A stretch of DNA of 64,000 nucleotides, from assembly GCF_026427715.1 (NCBI RefSeq), contig NZ_CP107558.1, positions 3,859,489 through 3,923,488 on the forward strand. The letters are read 5' to 3'. The notes under the pieces were generated by a model, which searched no databases, was not told the origin of the DNA, and worked only from the letters and a program-made list of their open reading frames with translations. Below are positions 9,467-18,107 of the stretch, in pieces; position 1 is the first letter of the stretch, and each line of letters starts with the position of its first letter. Both the position numbers and the translations under genes were made by a program. The DNA is from Methylocystis sp. MJC1. GTDB taxonomy: Bacteria; Pseudomonadota; Alphaproteobacteria; Rhizobiales; Beijerinckiaceae.

Positions 9467-10558
9467 GTGCGTCCTCCTTCGGATCTCGAATCGGTCGCCT
9501 TCGATGCGATTGCGGGTTTTGGCGAGGACGATCTCGACGCCGCTTTTCCGGTCTTCCGGCGCTCCGCCGAGCGCATCGTCGCCGCATCGGCCGAACAGCG
9601 GCCAGCCTGTCCGCCGCCGCCGGAGCTGATCGCCGTGGCGCGCGCGGCGCTCGAAAGGCCAGAGTCCGGCGCGGCCTTCTTTCGGCGCTGGTTCGCGCCA
9701 TTTCGCCTCGGCAAAAAGGGCTTTGTCACCGCCTATTACGAGCCGGAGGTCGTGGCGCGCCTCGCCCCTGAGCCCGGTTTCGAGACGCCGGCGCTCTCGC
9801 GCCCGTCCGATCTCGTCACATTGAACGACGCGCCGCTTTCCCTATCGTCCGGGGAGGCGCTCACGAGCGCACGGCGCCTGCCGGATGGAAGTCTCATTCC
9901 CTATCCGCCGCGACGCGAGATCGAGGAAGAGGGGGCGGCGACGGGGTCGATCCCGCTTGCTTACGTCCGCGACCCGGTCGAGCTCTTCCTCATTCAGGTG
10001 CAAGGCTCCGCCCGATTGCGGCTTGCGGACGGAACCGCGCTCGCGCTCACCTATGACGGTCGCAACGGCTGGCCTTACACCTCAATCGGCCGGTTGATGA
10101 TCGAGCGCGGGCTTATGCCCGAAGGCGCGATGTCGCTCGAAGGGCTGAAGGCGGCTCTGCGCGATATGGGAGTCGGCCCCGGTCAGCCTGGCCGAAGGCT
10201 GATGCAGGAAAATAGGTCTTATGTTTTCTTCCGCATCGACGACTCGAAAGACCGAGCGCTCGGGCCGATCGGGGGCGAAGGCGCGGCGCTCACGCCGCTG
10301 CGCTCCATCGCCGTCGATCGGTCGATCTGGTGTTACGGCCTCCCCTTCTGGATCGCGGCGGGCGTTCCCTGGGAGAGGGAGGCGGATACACGGTTCGCGC
10401 GGATGATGATCGCGCAGGATACGGGATCGGCGATTTTAGGCGCGGCGCGCGCCGATCTATTTTTCGGTTCGGGCGCGGGGGCCGGAGCGTTGGCAGGCCG
10501 CGTCAGGCACGAAGCGGATTTCCACGTTTTTCTACCAAAAAAGGACCCATTGCCGTGA
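9467..10558 (+). CDS. mltA: Membrane-bound lytic murein transglycosylase A
   Basis: Cleaves peptidoglycan glycan strands to 1,6-anhydro products in the periplasm. 363 residues from a GTG start four bases after the Tim44-like stop. The MltA barrel spans about residues 75-230 (GFVTAYYEPEV at its start, YVRDPVELFLIQVQGSARL inside). The 3D domain follows to about 350, with MIAQDTGSAI and RADLFFGSG containing the aspartates expected of the family. No signal peptide or lipobox is visible at the N-terminus (MRPPSDLESVAF), as in several alphaproteobacterial relatives, so its export route is unclear. The stop overlaps the next start. Confidence 0.92.
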   Translation: MRPPSDLESVAFDAIAGFGEDDLDAAFPVFRRSAERIVAASAEQRPACPPPPELIAVARAALERPESGAAFFRRWFAPFRLGKKGFVTAYYEPEVVARLAPEPGFETPALSRPSDLVTLNDAPLSLSSGEALTSARRLPDGSLIPYPPRREIEEEGAATGSIPLAYVRDPVELFLIQVQGSARLRLADGTALALTYDGRNGWPYTSIGRLMIERGLMPEGAMSLEGLKAALRDMGVGPGQPGRRLMQENRSYVFFRIDDSKDRALGPIGGEGAALTPLRSIAVDRSIWCYGLPFWIAAGVPWEREADTRFARMMIAQDTGSAILGAARADLFFGSGAGAGALAGRVRHEADFHVFLPKKDPLP

Positions 10559-11115
10559 GCGACGACAGGCGACGCTATTCCCGCCGGCTGACTCGCGCCG
10601 AGTCGGAGCTTTGGTCGATCGTCACCGCCAGCGTGCGCCCTTTCCGGGCGCGGCCCGCTCCCGTCGCCGAGCCACCCGCGCCGGCCAGCGCTCCCGAGCC
10701 GGTGCGGGAGAAGGCGCCCGCGCCTGTCGCCCATCGCGATCGGCCGCCGGCGCCCAAGCCTGCGACGCCTCTCGTCGAGATCGACCATCGCACGCGGGTG
10801 AAGATCAAGCGGGGACGGCTGGAGGTCGGAGCCAAGCTCGATCTTCACGGGATGCGGCAGGACGAGGCGCAGCGCGCGCTCAACGCCTTCCTGCGCCGCG
10901 CGCAGGCAGAGGGCGCCAAGGTCGCCATCATCGTCACCGGCAAGGGCCTCTCGCGCGAGGAGGGCGGCGTGCTGCGCCGCGTCGTGCCCATGTGGCTGCA
11001 GGCGCCGAGCCTGCGCGACGTCGTTGTAGGCTTCGGCGAAGCGGCGCGCCATCACGGGGGCGAGGGCGCGCTTTACGTGCAGATCCGCCGGGCGGATCGC
11101 CACCGCGTCAGCTGA
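10555..11115 (+). CDS. Smr domain protein
   Basis: About 186 residues. The GTG start at 10555 overlaps the mltA TGA in the tetranucleotide GTGA, indicating translational coupling. A proline- and alanine-rich N-terminus (to about residue 80) leads to a C-terminal Smr (small MutS-related) domain with LDLHGMRQDEAQ near residue 100 and the glycine loop IVTGKG near 125. Smr domains are nucleases or nucleic-acid binders; in bacteria some act in ribosome rescue or mRNA cleavage. The role in this operon is unknown. The convergent HemY-like gene follows 27 bases later with no clear terminator. Confidence 0.88.
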   Translation: MSDDRRRYSRRLTRAESELWSIVTASVRPFRARPAPVAEPPAPASAPEPVREKAPAPVAHRDRPPAPKPATPLVEIDHRTRVKIKRGRLEVGAKLDLHGMRQDEAQRALNAFLRRAQAEGAKVAIIVTGKGLSREEGGVLRRVVPMWLQAPSLRDVVVGFGEAARHHGGEGALYVQIRRADRHRVS

Positions 11116-11142
11116 TCTCGGCAGCAGAAGAAAAGCGCCGCG

Positions 11143-12531
11143 TTAGGATTGAGCAGGCGCCGCCGCGAGCGCCGCAGGCTTCTCCACCGGCGCGGCGAGG
11201 AAAGCGGCTGGAATATTGGGGCGCCCTTCCTCCGTGATCTGCGGGGCCGAATGCGGCGGCGTCTTCCATTCGAATGCGTCGAGCCGGCCCGTGGCGGGCG
11301 ACATCGGCAGCCAATGTTTGGAGACCACCCCATCGGCCATCCAAGCCGGGTCACGCGGGGCCCGGCTGCCGCGCGCCAGCCATTCGCGCACCGGGCCGCT
11401 CTGGCCGTTCTCGGCGTCCTCGATTTCCGCCATCAGCAGGCAGGTATGAGCGCTCGGATGTTGCCCCTCCGCGACGAGCGGCGCGAGCGCCTCGCGGGCC
11501 TTGGCGAAATCGCGGGCCGCAAGCGCCGCCTCAGCGACGATATGGCGGCTTGCGGGCGCCTGGGTCGCAAGCTTGGCGAGCTTTTCGACCCGCGTCACGC
11601 GCTGGCTGTTCGATTCCCCCGGCAGCGCTTCAAGATAGAGGGCCGCAAGCTCGGGATGCGGCGAAAGCGCCCAGACGCCCTCGACGAGCTTGGCCGCCTG
11701 CTTGTAATCGCCGTGGCGAATGAGCACTTGGGCGGCGGTCACGGCGGCGGGAACGAAGCCCGGCCGGCGCTTGAGGGCCTGGCGGGCGAGATGTAGCGCA
11801 TCATGGGGATGTTCGCGCTCGCGCGACACCGCCATGGCCGTCTCGATGACAGCCCGCAGCTTCTGCGCCGAGACCAGGTCGATCGCCTTGACGCCGACAC
11901 TTTTTTCCAGAGCCTCGCGCGCCTTCTCCCAATCGCCAGCCGCGGCGAGATGCTCCAGCACGGCGGAGCCAGCCCAGGGTAAGGGCGCGATCTCATGGGC
12001 GGCGTTGGCGAAATGCGCCGCCGCCTCGGCGTCCTCGCGGCGCTTGGCCTCGATATGCAGCCCGCGCAGGCCGAGGAGCTTGGTCTCCGGCTTCAGCGTC
12101 ATCTTGTGAAAGGCCTTGGCCGACGTCGCGCGGTCGCCGGAGAGCTGCGCCGCCTGGGCGACGAGCATTTGGGTCAGCGGCTCCTCGGGCAGGAGCTTCT
12201 CGGCGAGCTGAGCGGCCTTGCGGGCGCGCGCGGCGTCGCCGGAGCCCACGGCGATCAACCCTTGCGAGATCACGTCGAGCCCCTTCGCCTTGCGTCGCTC
12301 ACGCGAGCCGCCGGCCATGCGGCGCGGAAGTCGCACCAGCGCGACGGCAATGGCCCAAATGAGGATGACCGCGGCGACAAGGGCCAACAAGCCGCCGACC
12401 GCGACGGGAATCGAGGTCTCGATATGCTTGCCGGCGAATTCGAGCGTCAGCGAGCCGGGCTGCTGAATCAGCCATTCGAGCCCATACGCGGCCACGGCGA
12501 GCGCGATGATGAAGAAGAACATGAAAAGCAT
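11143..12531 (-). CDS. HemY-like inner-membrane TPR protein
   Basis: 462 residues with two N-terminal membrane segments (about 1-17 and 41-66) followed by a helical tetratricopeptide-like region to about residue 400 and an alanine/proline-rich tail. It matches the proteobacterial HemY_N family, historically tied to haem genes but not the Gram-positive protoporphyrinogen oxidase of the same name. Lies 15 bases downstream of the Mic60-like gene, an arrangement conserved in alphaproteobacteria. Its biochemical role is not established; a scaffold in the inner membrane is the usual proposal. Confidence 0.88.
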   Translation of the reverse strand: MLFMFFFIIALAVAAYGLEWLIQQPGSLTLEFAGKHIETSIPVAVGGLLALVAAVILIWAIAVALVRLPRRMAGGSRERRKAKGLDVISQGLIAVGSGDAARARKAAQLAEKLLPEEPLTQMLVAQAAQLSGDRATSAKAFHKMTLKPETKLLGLRGLHIEAKRREDAEAAAHFANAAHEIAPLPWAGSAVLEHLAAAGDWEKAREALEKSVGVKAIDLVSAQKLRAVIETAMAVSREREHPHDALHLARQALKRRPGFVPAAVTAAQVLIRHGDYKQAAKLVEGVWALSPHPELAALYLEALPGESNSQRVTRVEKLAKLATQAPASRHIVAEAALAARDFAKAREALAPLVAEGQHPSAHTCLLMAEIEDAENGQSGPVREWLARGSRAPRDPAWMADGVVSKHWLPMSPATGRLDAFEWKTPPHSAPQITEEGRPNIPAAFLAAPVEKPAALAAAPAQS

Positions 12532-12546
12532 GACCTTCGCTCCCGC

Positions 12547-13878
12547 TTATTTCTTGCCGACGGCCGCGATGGCGCCGCGCAGCAGATCGTCGGCCGCCTT
12601 GGCCGCCTCGCTGTGTTGATGAAGGGTTTGGCCGAATTCCTTGGATTCCGCTTTGGCCTCTTCCGGCAGGCTGTCGTAAAAGCTTTCGGCGCCGGCGAAA
12701 TCGTTTCGTCCGAGCGCGGTTTCGATATGTTGGAGCTTGCCGGCGACGCTCTCGGGATGGGCCTGTCCTGTCGGCCGGACTTTCACGAGCTTGCTCGCGC
12801 TTTCCAACAGCTGTCCGGTCAGATCGCCTTGTGGCGCCCCCGAATGGGTCTCGTGCGCTTCGATCTTCTTGGCGATCGCCTGCAAGGACTCGCGCAGCTG
12901 CGCGCCGGTCGGAGCCCCCTTTTCCGAGAGTTCGATCAACACCGGCGCAGGCTCCGCGTTCAGACGGGAAAGCGCCGCGATTTCTTCGCCGAACGGCTTG
13001 CCGGCCTCGAGATCGCGCTGAAGCGCGAAAGCGACCACAACCGTGGCGCTCGCCGTATCCACGGCGGAGACGACGACCGGCGCCGGCGCGGGCTTCGGCG
13101 TCTCCTCGGCCCTGGAAACCTCTATCTCGGGAGCGGCGCGCGCTTCGCTCTTGGGCGCCTCGAACTTCTGCCGCAAAGCCAGGACTTCGTCGCTCAGGGC
13201 TTCGATGCGGCCTTCGAGCGCCGAAATGAGGTCGCGGTCTGTGAAGCCGTCGGCGGCGGGGACCTCTCCCTTGGCGGCCGGCGCGGGCTTCGGCATCTCT
13301 ACCGGCGCGGCGGCGGGGGCAGGGGGCGGCGGCAGGAGCGTCGCCTCCTCGGCGGTTTCGACAGGCTTCTGAGCCGGCTCGGGGAGGTCGAGGGGCTTAG
13401 CCTCCGTCGCAGGAGCTTCGACCGGTTTCTCGGGCTCCTTCACGGCTTCGGCTGGGGCCGGCGGCGCGGGGGGTGGCGCGGTTTCAGCCGGCGATGGGGC
13501 AGGAGCGGGCGTAAGCGGCGCCTTGTCGAGCAAGGCGTGGCGCGAGGCCGCCTTGGGCGCGGGTTTCACCGATCCCGTCAGATCGTCAAGCAATCCCCGC
13601 GCCTTGTCGACAGCGCCCTGCGCCGCGACAAGACCGGCGTCGATATGATTCGCAACCTCGTCGACGCGGGGGTCCACGTGCCGGAAGGTCAGCACGCCAT
13701 AGCCGGCGGCGCCCAGCGCGACCAACAAGGCCAGGGTCGAAACGACGAGCTTGGAAGCAACGCCTCCCGAGCGGCGCTTCCCCGGCGGACGGGCCGGCGG
13801 GACTTGCGCCTCCGTCGCCGCGGGAGTCTCGACCTCGGAAGCTTGATCCTTCGTCACCTCTGATTCAGGCGCCGCCAT
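12547..13878 (-). CDS. Mic60/mitofilin-like inner-membrane protein
   Basis: 443 residues: a short cytoplasmic basic N-terminus, one membrane segment (about 41-65, VASKLVVSTLALLVALG), a long proline/alanine/glutamate-rich linker (about 95-205), a predicted coiled coil (about 205-235, ISALEGRIEALSDEVLALRQ) and a C-terminal mitofilin-like domain. Alphaproteobacterial homologues are regarded as ancestors of mitochondrial Mic60, which shapes cristae membranes; they are typically encoded beside HemY and often hemC/hemD. Here hemC and hemD are not upstream; a CoA-ester lyase gene is. Family assignment is good, function by homology. Confidence 0.85.
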   Translation of the reverse strand: MAAPESEVTKDQASEVETPAATEAQVPPARPPGKRRSGGVASKLVVSTLALLVALGAAGYGVLTFRHVDPRVDEVANHIDAGLVAAQGAVDKARGLLDDLTGSVKPAPKAASRHALLDKAPLTPAPAPSPAETAPPPAPPAPAEAVKEPEKPVEAPATEAKPLDLPEPAQKPVETAEEATLLPPPPAPAAAPVEMPKPAPAAKGEVPAADGFTDRDLISALEGRIEALSDEVLALRQKFEAPKSEARAAPEIEVSRAEETPKPAPAPVVVSAVDTASATVVVAFALQRDLEAGKPFGEEIAALSRLNAEPAPVLIELSEKGAPTGAQLRESLQAIAKKIEAHETHSGAPQGDLTGQLLESASKLVKVRPTGQAHPESVAGKLQHIETALGRNDFAGAESFYDSLPEEAKAESKEFGQTLHQHSEAAKAADDLLRGAIAAVGKK

Positions 13879-13972
13879 GCTGATCGTCCTCGCTGCGTTT
13901 CACCCCGTGGTGAAGCAGGTATAAAGTACGCAGGTTGCGCGCGAAACAGGCTAATGCGCCCGCATCCGCTTG

Positions 13973-14842
13973 TCAGCCGGCGGCCTCCATCAGCGCGAGG
14001 GTGCGGCGGGCGATATCCAGATGGAGCCGCTCGACCATTTTGCCGTCGATCTGCACCACGCCCTTCTCGGCGTTTTCCGGCTCGTCGAATATGGCGATGA
14101 TCTTGCGGGCTAAATCGACTTCCTCGGCGCTCGGCGCGAAAATCTCGTTGACCGGCCCGATCTGGCTGGGATGGATCAGCATCTTGCCGTCGAAGCCCAT
14201 GTCGCGGCCCTGCTCGGCCTCGCGCCGCAGCCCCGCCTCGTCGTTGAAGTCGTTGTAGATGCCGTCGATGATCTCGATATTGTGCACGCGAGCCGCCAGC
14301 ACGCCGGCGGAGAGCCACGACACGAGCGCCAGCCGGCCGGGCGTGAGGCGCGCGCGGGTCGATTTGGCGATGTCGTTCGGCCCCAGCACCAACACTTCGA
14401 GGCGTGAAGCCGGATCGTCCGCCGCGCTGGCGATCTTCTCGATGTCGAAGATGGCGCGGGGGGTCTCGATCATCGCCCAGAGTTTGGTCTTGAACGGCGC
14501 GCCGGCCGCAACAATGTCGGCGGCGGCTTTGAGAATGTCGTCGCGGGAATTGACCTTCGGGATGACGATCGCGTCCGGCCCCGTGGGCGCGATTGTTGAA
14601 ATATCGGGCTTGTACCACTCCGATCCGCGCGCGTTGACGCGCACCACCACCTGCCGCTGGCCATAGCCGCCGCCCGTGACCGCTGAGGCGACCTGCTCGC
14701 GCGCCATGGCCTTGGCGGCCTCGGCGACGCCGTCTTCGAGCTCGAACATCAAAACGTCGGCGGGAAGGCTTTTGCCTTTTTCCAGCGCGCGGGCGTTGGA
14801 GCCGGGCATGGCCAGGACGCTGCGTTTCAGTTTCGAAATCAT
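13973..14842 (-). CDS. HpcH/HpaI-family CoA-ester lyase (citrate lyase beta-like)
   Basis: About 289 residues, a TIM-barrel enzyme of the citrate lyase beta/malyl-CoA lyase family that uses Mg2+ to cleave or hydrolyse 3-hydroxyacyl-CoA thioesters. Visible motifs: FELEDGVAEAAKAMAR near residue 32 (metal-binding region), IPKVNSRDDI near 90, AMIETPRAI near 118 with the metal-ligand glutamate, VLGPNDIAKSTRAR near 148 and MLIHPSQIGPVNEIF near 220. The ATG at 14842 gives MISKLKRSVLAMPG, the expected N-terminus. Candidates are malyl-CoA lyase, citramalyl-CoA lyase or malyl-CoA thioesterase; sequence alone does not decide. Divergent from the carbonic anhydrase gene. Confidence 0.85.
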   Translation of the reverse strand: MISKLKRSVLAMPGSNARALEKGKSLPADVLMFELEDGVAEAAKAMAREQVASAVTGGGYGQRQVVVRVNARGSEWYKPDISTIAPTGPDAIVIPKVNSRDDILKAAADIVAAGAPFKTKLWAMIETPRAIFDIEKIASAADDPASRLEVLVLGPNDIAKSTRARLTPGRLALVSWLSAGVLAARVHNIEIIDGIYNDFNDEAGLRREAEQGRDMGFDGKMLIHPSQIGPVNEIFAPSAEEVDLARKIIAIFDEPENAEKGVVQIDGKMVERLHLDIARRTLALMEAAG

Positions 14843-14942
14843 CTTTGAGCTCGCTCGAGTGATAGGTTCATCTTTTTCTTGCCGCGCCGGCTGGTCTACA
14901 CAATAAGAGGCTTCTCCGCCATTCACATCTCGGAAACAATTG

Positions 14943-15659
14943 ATGGCAGCCGAAACCGGCCCCGCGAGCAAGGGCGGCCTCCCGCCGCGCCTTATAGAAG
15001 GATACGAGGTTTTTCTGTCCGGCCGCTTCCGCGCGGCGCAGACGCGCTTTCGCGCGCTCGCCGAAGAGGGCCAGAAACCGACGACCATGGTGATCTGCTG
15101 CTGTGATTCGCGCGTCGACCCCGAGTCGATCTTCGACGCGGGGCCGGGCGAGCTTTTCGTCCTGCGCAATGTCGCGGCGCTGGTGCCGCCTTACGAGCCC
15201 GACGACCATTTCCACGGCGCGTCCGCCGCGCTCGAATATGCGGTCATGGCGCTCGAAGTTAAGCATGTCGTGGTTCTGGGTCACGGCCAATGCGGCGGCG
15301 TGGAGGCCTATGCGACGATCGCCGCCGATCCCGAGACGCCGCGATTGAGCCACAGCGATTTCGTCGGCGATTGGATCAAAATGCTCGCGCCGGCCGCCGA
15401 GCGGCTCGGCGAGGAGCCCGATCCCGAAGACAAAGATTATCTGCATCGGCTCGAATTCGAGTCGGTCAAGCAGACCCTCATCAATCTGCGCAGCTTCCCC
15501 ATGGTGCAGGTTTTGGAGCACCGCGGCTATCTCAAGCTCCACGGCGCCTTCTTCAGCGTCTCGGATGGAAAGCTGCTGGCGCTCGACGAGCAATCGGGGG
15601 ACTTCCGTCCCATCGCCGAAAAAGCCCACGCCGACGCATTTTTGGAGGCGCGCTTTTGA
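14943..15659 (+). CDS. Beta-type carbonic anhydrase
   Basis: Interconverts CO2 and bicarbonate. About 238 residues with the beta-class zinc site: CDSR in ICCCDSRVDPE near residue 57 and the H-x2-C pair in LGHGQCGG near 115. No signal peptide, so cytoplasmic; likely supplies bicarbonate for carboxylases. The ATG at 14943 is preceded directly by an in-frame TTG at 14940; the ATG is preferred. Its last codons contain the ribosome site (GGAGG) of the next gene, with which it overlaps. Confidence 0.93.
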   Translation: MAAETGPASKGGLPPRLIEGYEVFLSGRFRAAQTRFRALAEEGQKPTTMVICCCDSRVDPESIFDAGPGELFVLRNVAALVPPYEPDDHFHGASAALEYAVMALEVKHVVVLGHGQCGGVEAYATIAADPETPRLSHSDFVGDWIKMLAPAAERLGEEPDPEDKDYLHRLEFESVKQTLINLRSFPMVQVLEHRGYLKLHGAFFSVSDGKLLALDEQSGDFRPIAEKAHADAFLEARF

Positions 15660-16540
15660 CGGACGTCCCCATGATCGCCGGTCTGCATGAGCTTGCCGGG
15701 CGCTATGACGCGCTGCTGTGCGACGTCTGGGGCGTGCTCATCGACGGCAAGAAGCATTTTCCGCGCGCCGCCGACGCTTTGCGGCGTTTCCGCGCGCAGG
15801 GCGGGCGGGTGGTGCTCATCACCAACGCCTCGCGGCCGGACGCCGAAGTGCGCCGGCAGCTTCTGGGGCTGGGCCTGCCGGAAGACGCCTTCGACGATCT
15901 TGTTTCTGCAGGCGAATTGACGCTGCGGGAGATCGTCTCACGCAAGGGGCAAGCCTGCTATCATCTCGGCCCGCCGCGCGACAACGGCCTTTTCGAGGAA
16001 GCCGGCCGGCGCCTCGGCGCCCCGGTCGCGAAGGTCTCCCCCGAGGAGGCGGACTACGTCGTCTGCACCGGCCTTTTCGCCGAGCGCGAGGAAATCCCGC
16101 AGGATTACGACGAAAGGCTCGCGGCCCTGAAAGCCCGCGATCTCACCATGCTCTGCGCCAATCCGGATATTGTCGTCGCCATCGGCGATGACATCGTCTA
16201 TTGCGCGGGCGCGCTCGCCGAGCGCTATGCGGCGATGGGCGGCAAGGTGCTGATGTTTGGCAAGCCGCATCCGCCGATTTACGCCGCCGCCCTCGAACGC
16301 CTTGCCGCCCTAAGCGGCGGTACGGCCGATAAGAGCCGGATCTTCGCCATGGGCGACGGCGCGCTGACCGACCTCGCCGGAGCGGGGATGGCGGGGCTCG
16401 ATTGCGTCTTCGTCACCGATGGGGTGCACGCCGAAGAGCTGCGCCCGAAAGGCGGAGCCGTCGATCGCGACGCGCTCGCGCGCTTGACAGAGCTTGCGGG
16501 CGCGCGTCCTGTCGCTTTGGCTAGCGAAGTTTTCTGGTAA
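15656..16540 (+). CDS. HAD-superfamily hydrolase, TIGR01459 type
   Basis: About 294 residues, a NagD-like subfamily IIA phosphatase of a type mostly found in alphaproteobacteria. Motif I is DALLCDVWGVLIDG (residues 20-33), where the usual second aspartate is replaced, as in this family; motif II is VVLITNASRP and motif III/IV is IFAMGDGALTDLAGA near 230. The TTG at 15656 overlaps the upstream TGA (TTGA) and sits 7 bases after GGAGG, so I prefer it; an ATG at 15671 is the alternative. Substrate unknown. Likely co-transcribed with carbonic anhydrase, MaoC and ribF. Confidence 0.85.
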   Translation: MTDVPMIAGLHELAGRYDALLCDVWGVLIDGKKHFPRAADALRRFRAQGGRVVLITNASRPDAEVRRQLLGLGLPEDAFDDLVSAGELTLREIVSRKGQACYHLGPPRDNGLFEEAGRRLGAPVAKVSPEEADYVVCTGLFAEREEIPQDYDERLAALKARDLTMLCANPDIVVAIGDDIVYCAGALAERYAAMGGKVLMFGKPHPPIYAAALERLAALSGGTADKSRIFAMGDGALTDLAGAGMAGLDCVFVTDGVHAEELRPKGGAVDRDALARLTELAGARPVALASEVFW

Positions 16541-16591
16541 AAGGGGGAAAATGGGCGCTTCGCCCTCCCCGTCAAACGATCCGGTGAATAC

Positions 16592-17059
16592 ATGTCGACG
16601 CCGTTCAAAATCTACTATTTCGAAGACCTGAGCGTCGGCATGCGCGAGACGCTGATGAAGGCCGTGATGGACGACGACGTCATCGCCTTCGCCGACCTGT
16701 CGGGCGATCGCAACCCGATCCATCTGTCGGACCATTTCGCCTCCAAGACGCGCTTCGGCGAGCGCATCGTGCACGGCCTCTATACGGCGTCGCTGATTTC
16801 GACCGTCATCGGCATGTATCTGCCGGGACCGGGCGCGGTCTATCTCTCGCAAACCTTGAACTTCCGCGCGCCCGTGAAGATCGGCGACGTGATCACCGTC
16901 GTGGTCGAAGTGGTGGAGCTCGTCGAAAAGGGCCGCCGCGCCAAGCTTAAATGTGAATGCCTTGTCGACGGCAAGGTGGTGCTCGACGGCGAGGCGACCG
17001 TAATGGTGCCGTCCCGCGAGCAGGCGGTACGGCCGGCGGAGAAGCCGGCCACGGCGTGA
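16592..17059 (+). CDS. MaoC family dehydratase (R-specific enoyl-CoA hydratase-like)
   Basis: 155 residues, single hot-dog domain. The catalytic motif is FADLSGDRNPIHLSDHFA near residue 30, with the Asp and His expected for (R)-specific hydration of 2-enoyl-CoA, and GLYTASLISTVIGMYLPGPG follows. Enzymes of this type feed polyhydroxyalkanoate synthesis or act in other acyl-CoA pathways; which applies here is not visible. Lies 13 bases before ribF and 51 bases after the HAD gene. Confidence 0.88.
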   Translation: MSTPFKIYYFEDLSVGMRETLMKAVMDDDVIAFADLSGDRNPIHLSDHFASKTRFGERIVHGLYTASLISTVIGMYLPGPGAVYLSQTLNFRAPVKIGDVITVVVEVVELVEKGRRAKLKCECLVDGKVVLDGEATVMVPSREQAVRPAEKPATA

Positions 17060-17072
17060 CGCGCGCTCTCCC

Positions 17073-18026
17073 GTGACGCAGTCTTCCTTCATCCTCGCCC
17101 GAGACCCGATGGGACCGCCCGCCGGCCTCGAAGGCGCCGTCGTGGCCATCGGCAATTTCGACGGGCTGCATCGCGGCCACCGGGGGGTGATCGCCCGCGC
17201 GCGGGCGCTGGCCAAAAAGCTCGGGAAGCCCTGCGTGCTCCTGACCTTCGAGCCGCATCCGGCGGATGTTTTCGCCGGCAAGCCGGTGATCTTCCGCCTC
17301 ACGCCCCCAGAGGCCAAGGCGGCTCAGGCCGCACGGCTCGGGCTCGACGGGATGATCGTCCTTTCCTTCAACAAGGAGCTCGCCGCCCGACCGGCCGAGG
17401 ATTTCACGCGGGACATTCTCGCCAAACGGCTGGGACTCTCGGCTATCGTCGCGGGCTATGACTTCCGCTTCGGGGCCGGCCGTAAGGGCGATCCGGAGTT
17501 CCTCAAAGCGGAAGGCGCGCGGCTGGGCTTTGCGGTCGAGATCGTCGACCGCATCACTCAGGACGAGGAGGGAAGCCTGGAAGCGGTCTCCTCCACCGCC
17601 ACGCGCGAGGCGCTGGAAAAAGGCGAGGTCGAACTGGCGCGCCGTCTCCTGGGCCACCCTTACTTCGTGCGCGGCGTCGTTCGCCACGGCGACAAGCGCG
17701 GCCGCCTGCTCGGCTTCCCGACCGCCAATATCGCACTCGACCCATCGAACCGGCTGCGACACGGCATCTATGCGGTCACGATGGAGGTCGACGGCGTCCT
17801 GCGCGACGGCGCCGCCAATTTCGGGCGCCGGCCGACCTTCGATAATGGCCCGCCGTTGCTGGAAGTCTTCCTCTTCGATTTCTCGGGCGATCTCTACGGC
17901 AAAGAGGTCGAGGTCGCCTTTTTCGACTTCATCCGCGGCGAAGCGAAATTCGACAGTGTCGAGGCCCTGATCGCCCAGATGGAGGACGACTGCGCCAAGG
18001 CGCGGGAAATCCTCGCGCGCCGCTGA
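17073..18026 (+). CDS. ribF: Bifunctional riboflavin kinase/FAD synthetase
   Basis: Phosphorylates riboflavin to FMN and adenylylates FMN to FAD. 317 residues from a GTG start. The N-terminal nucleotidyltransferase domain shows AIGNFDGLHRGH near residue 25 and LTFEPHP near 57; the C-terminal kinase domain starts with GDKRGRLLGFPTANI near 210 and has GIYAV. Position next to HAD/MaoC and upstream of ileS is common in alphaproteobacteria. FAD made here would serve ETF, MnmG and other flavoproteins in this window. Confidence 0.96.
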   Translation: MTQSSFILARDPMGPPAGLEGAVVAIGNFDGLHRGHRGVIARARALAKKLGKPCVLLTFEPHPADVFAGKPVIFRLTPPEAKAAQAARLGLDGMIVLSFNKELAARPAEDFTRDILAKRLGLSAIVAGYDFRFGAGRKGDPEFLKAEGARLGFAVEIVDRITQDEEGSLEAVSSTATREALEKGEVELARRLLGHPYFVRGVVRHGDKRGRLLGFPTANIALDPSNRLRHGIYAVTMEVDGVLRDGAANFGRRPTFDNGPPLLEVFLFDFSGDLYGKEVEVAFFDFIRGEAKFDSVEALIAQMEDDCAKAREILARR

Positions 18027-18107
18027 AACATGCGCCCGCCTCGCTTGGTTTGAGGGTGGGCGGCCCTAGCCTCTTAGTCTTAACTCTTTAGGCCAGGAGC
18101 TACGACC

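Noticed and set aside
11995..13863. 622-codon plus-strand frame over the HemY-like and Mic60-like genes
   Set aside because: Composition is a mirror of the real genes; Arg/Gly/Leu repeats, no known motif, no ribosome site.
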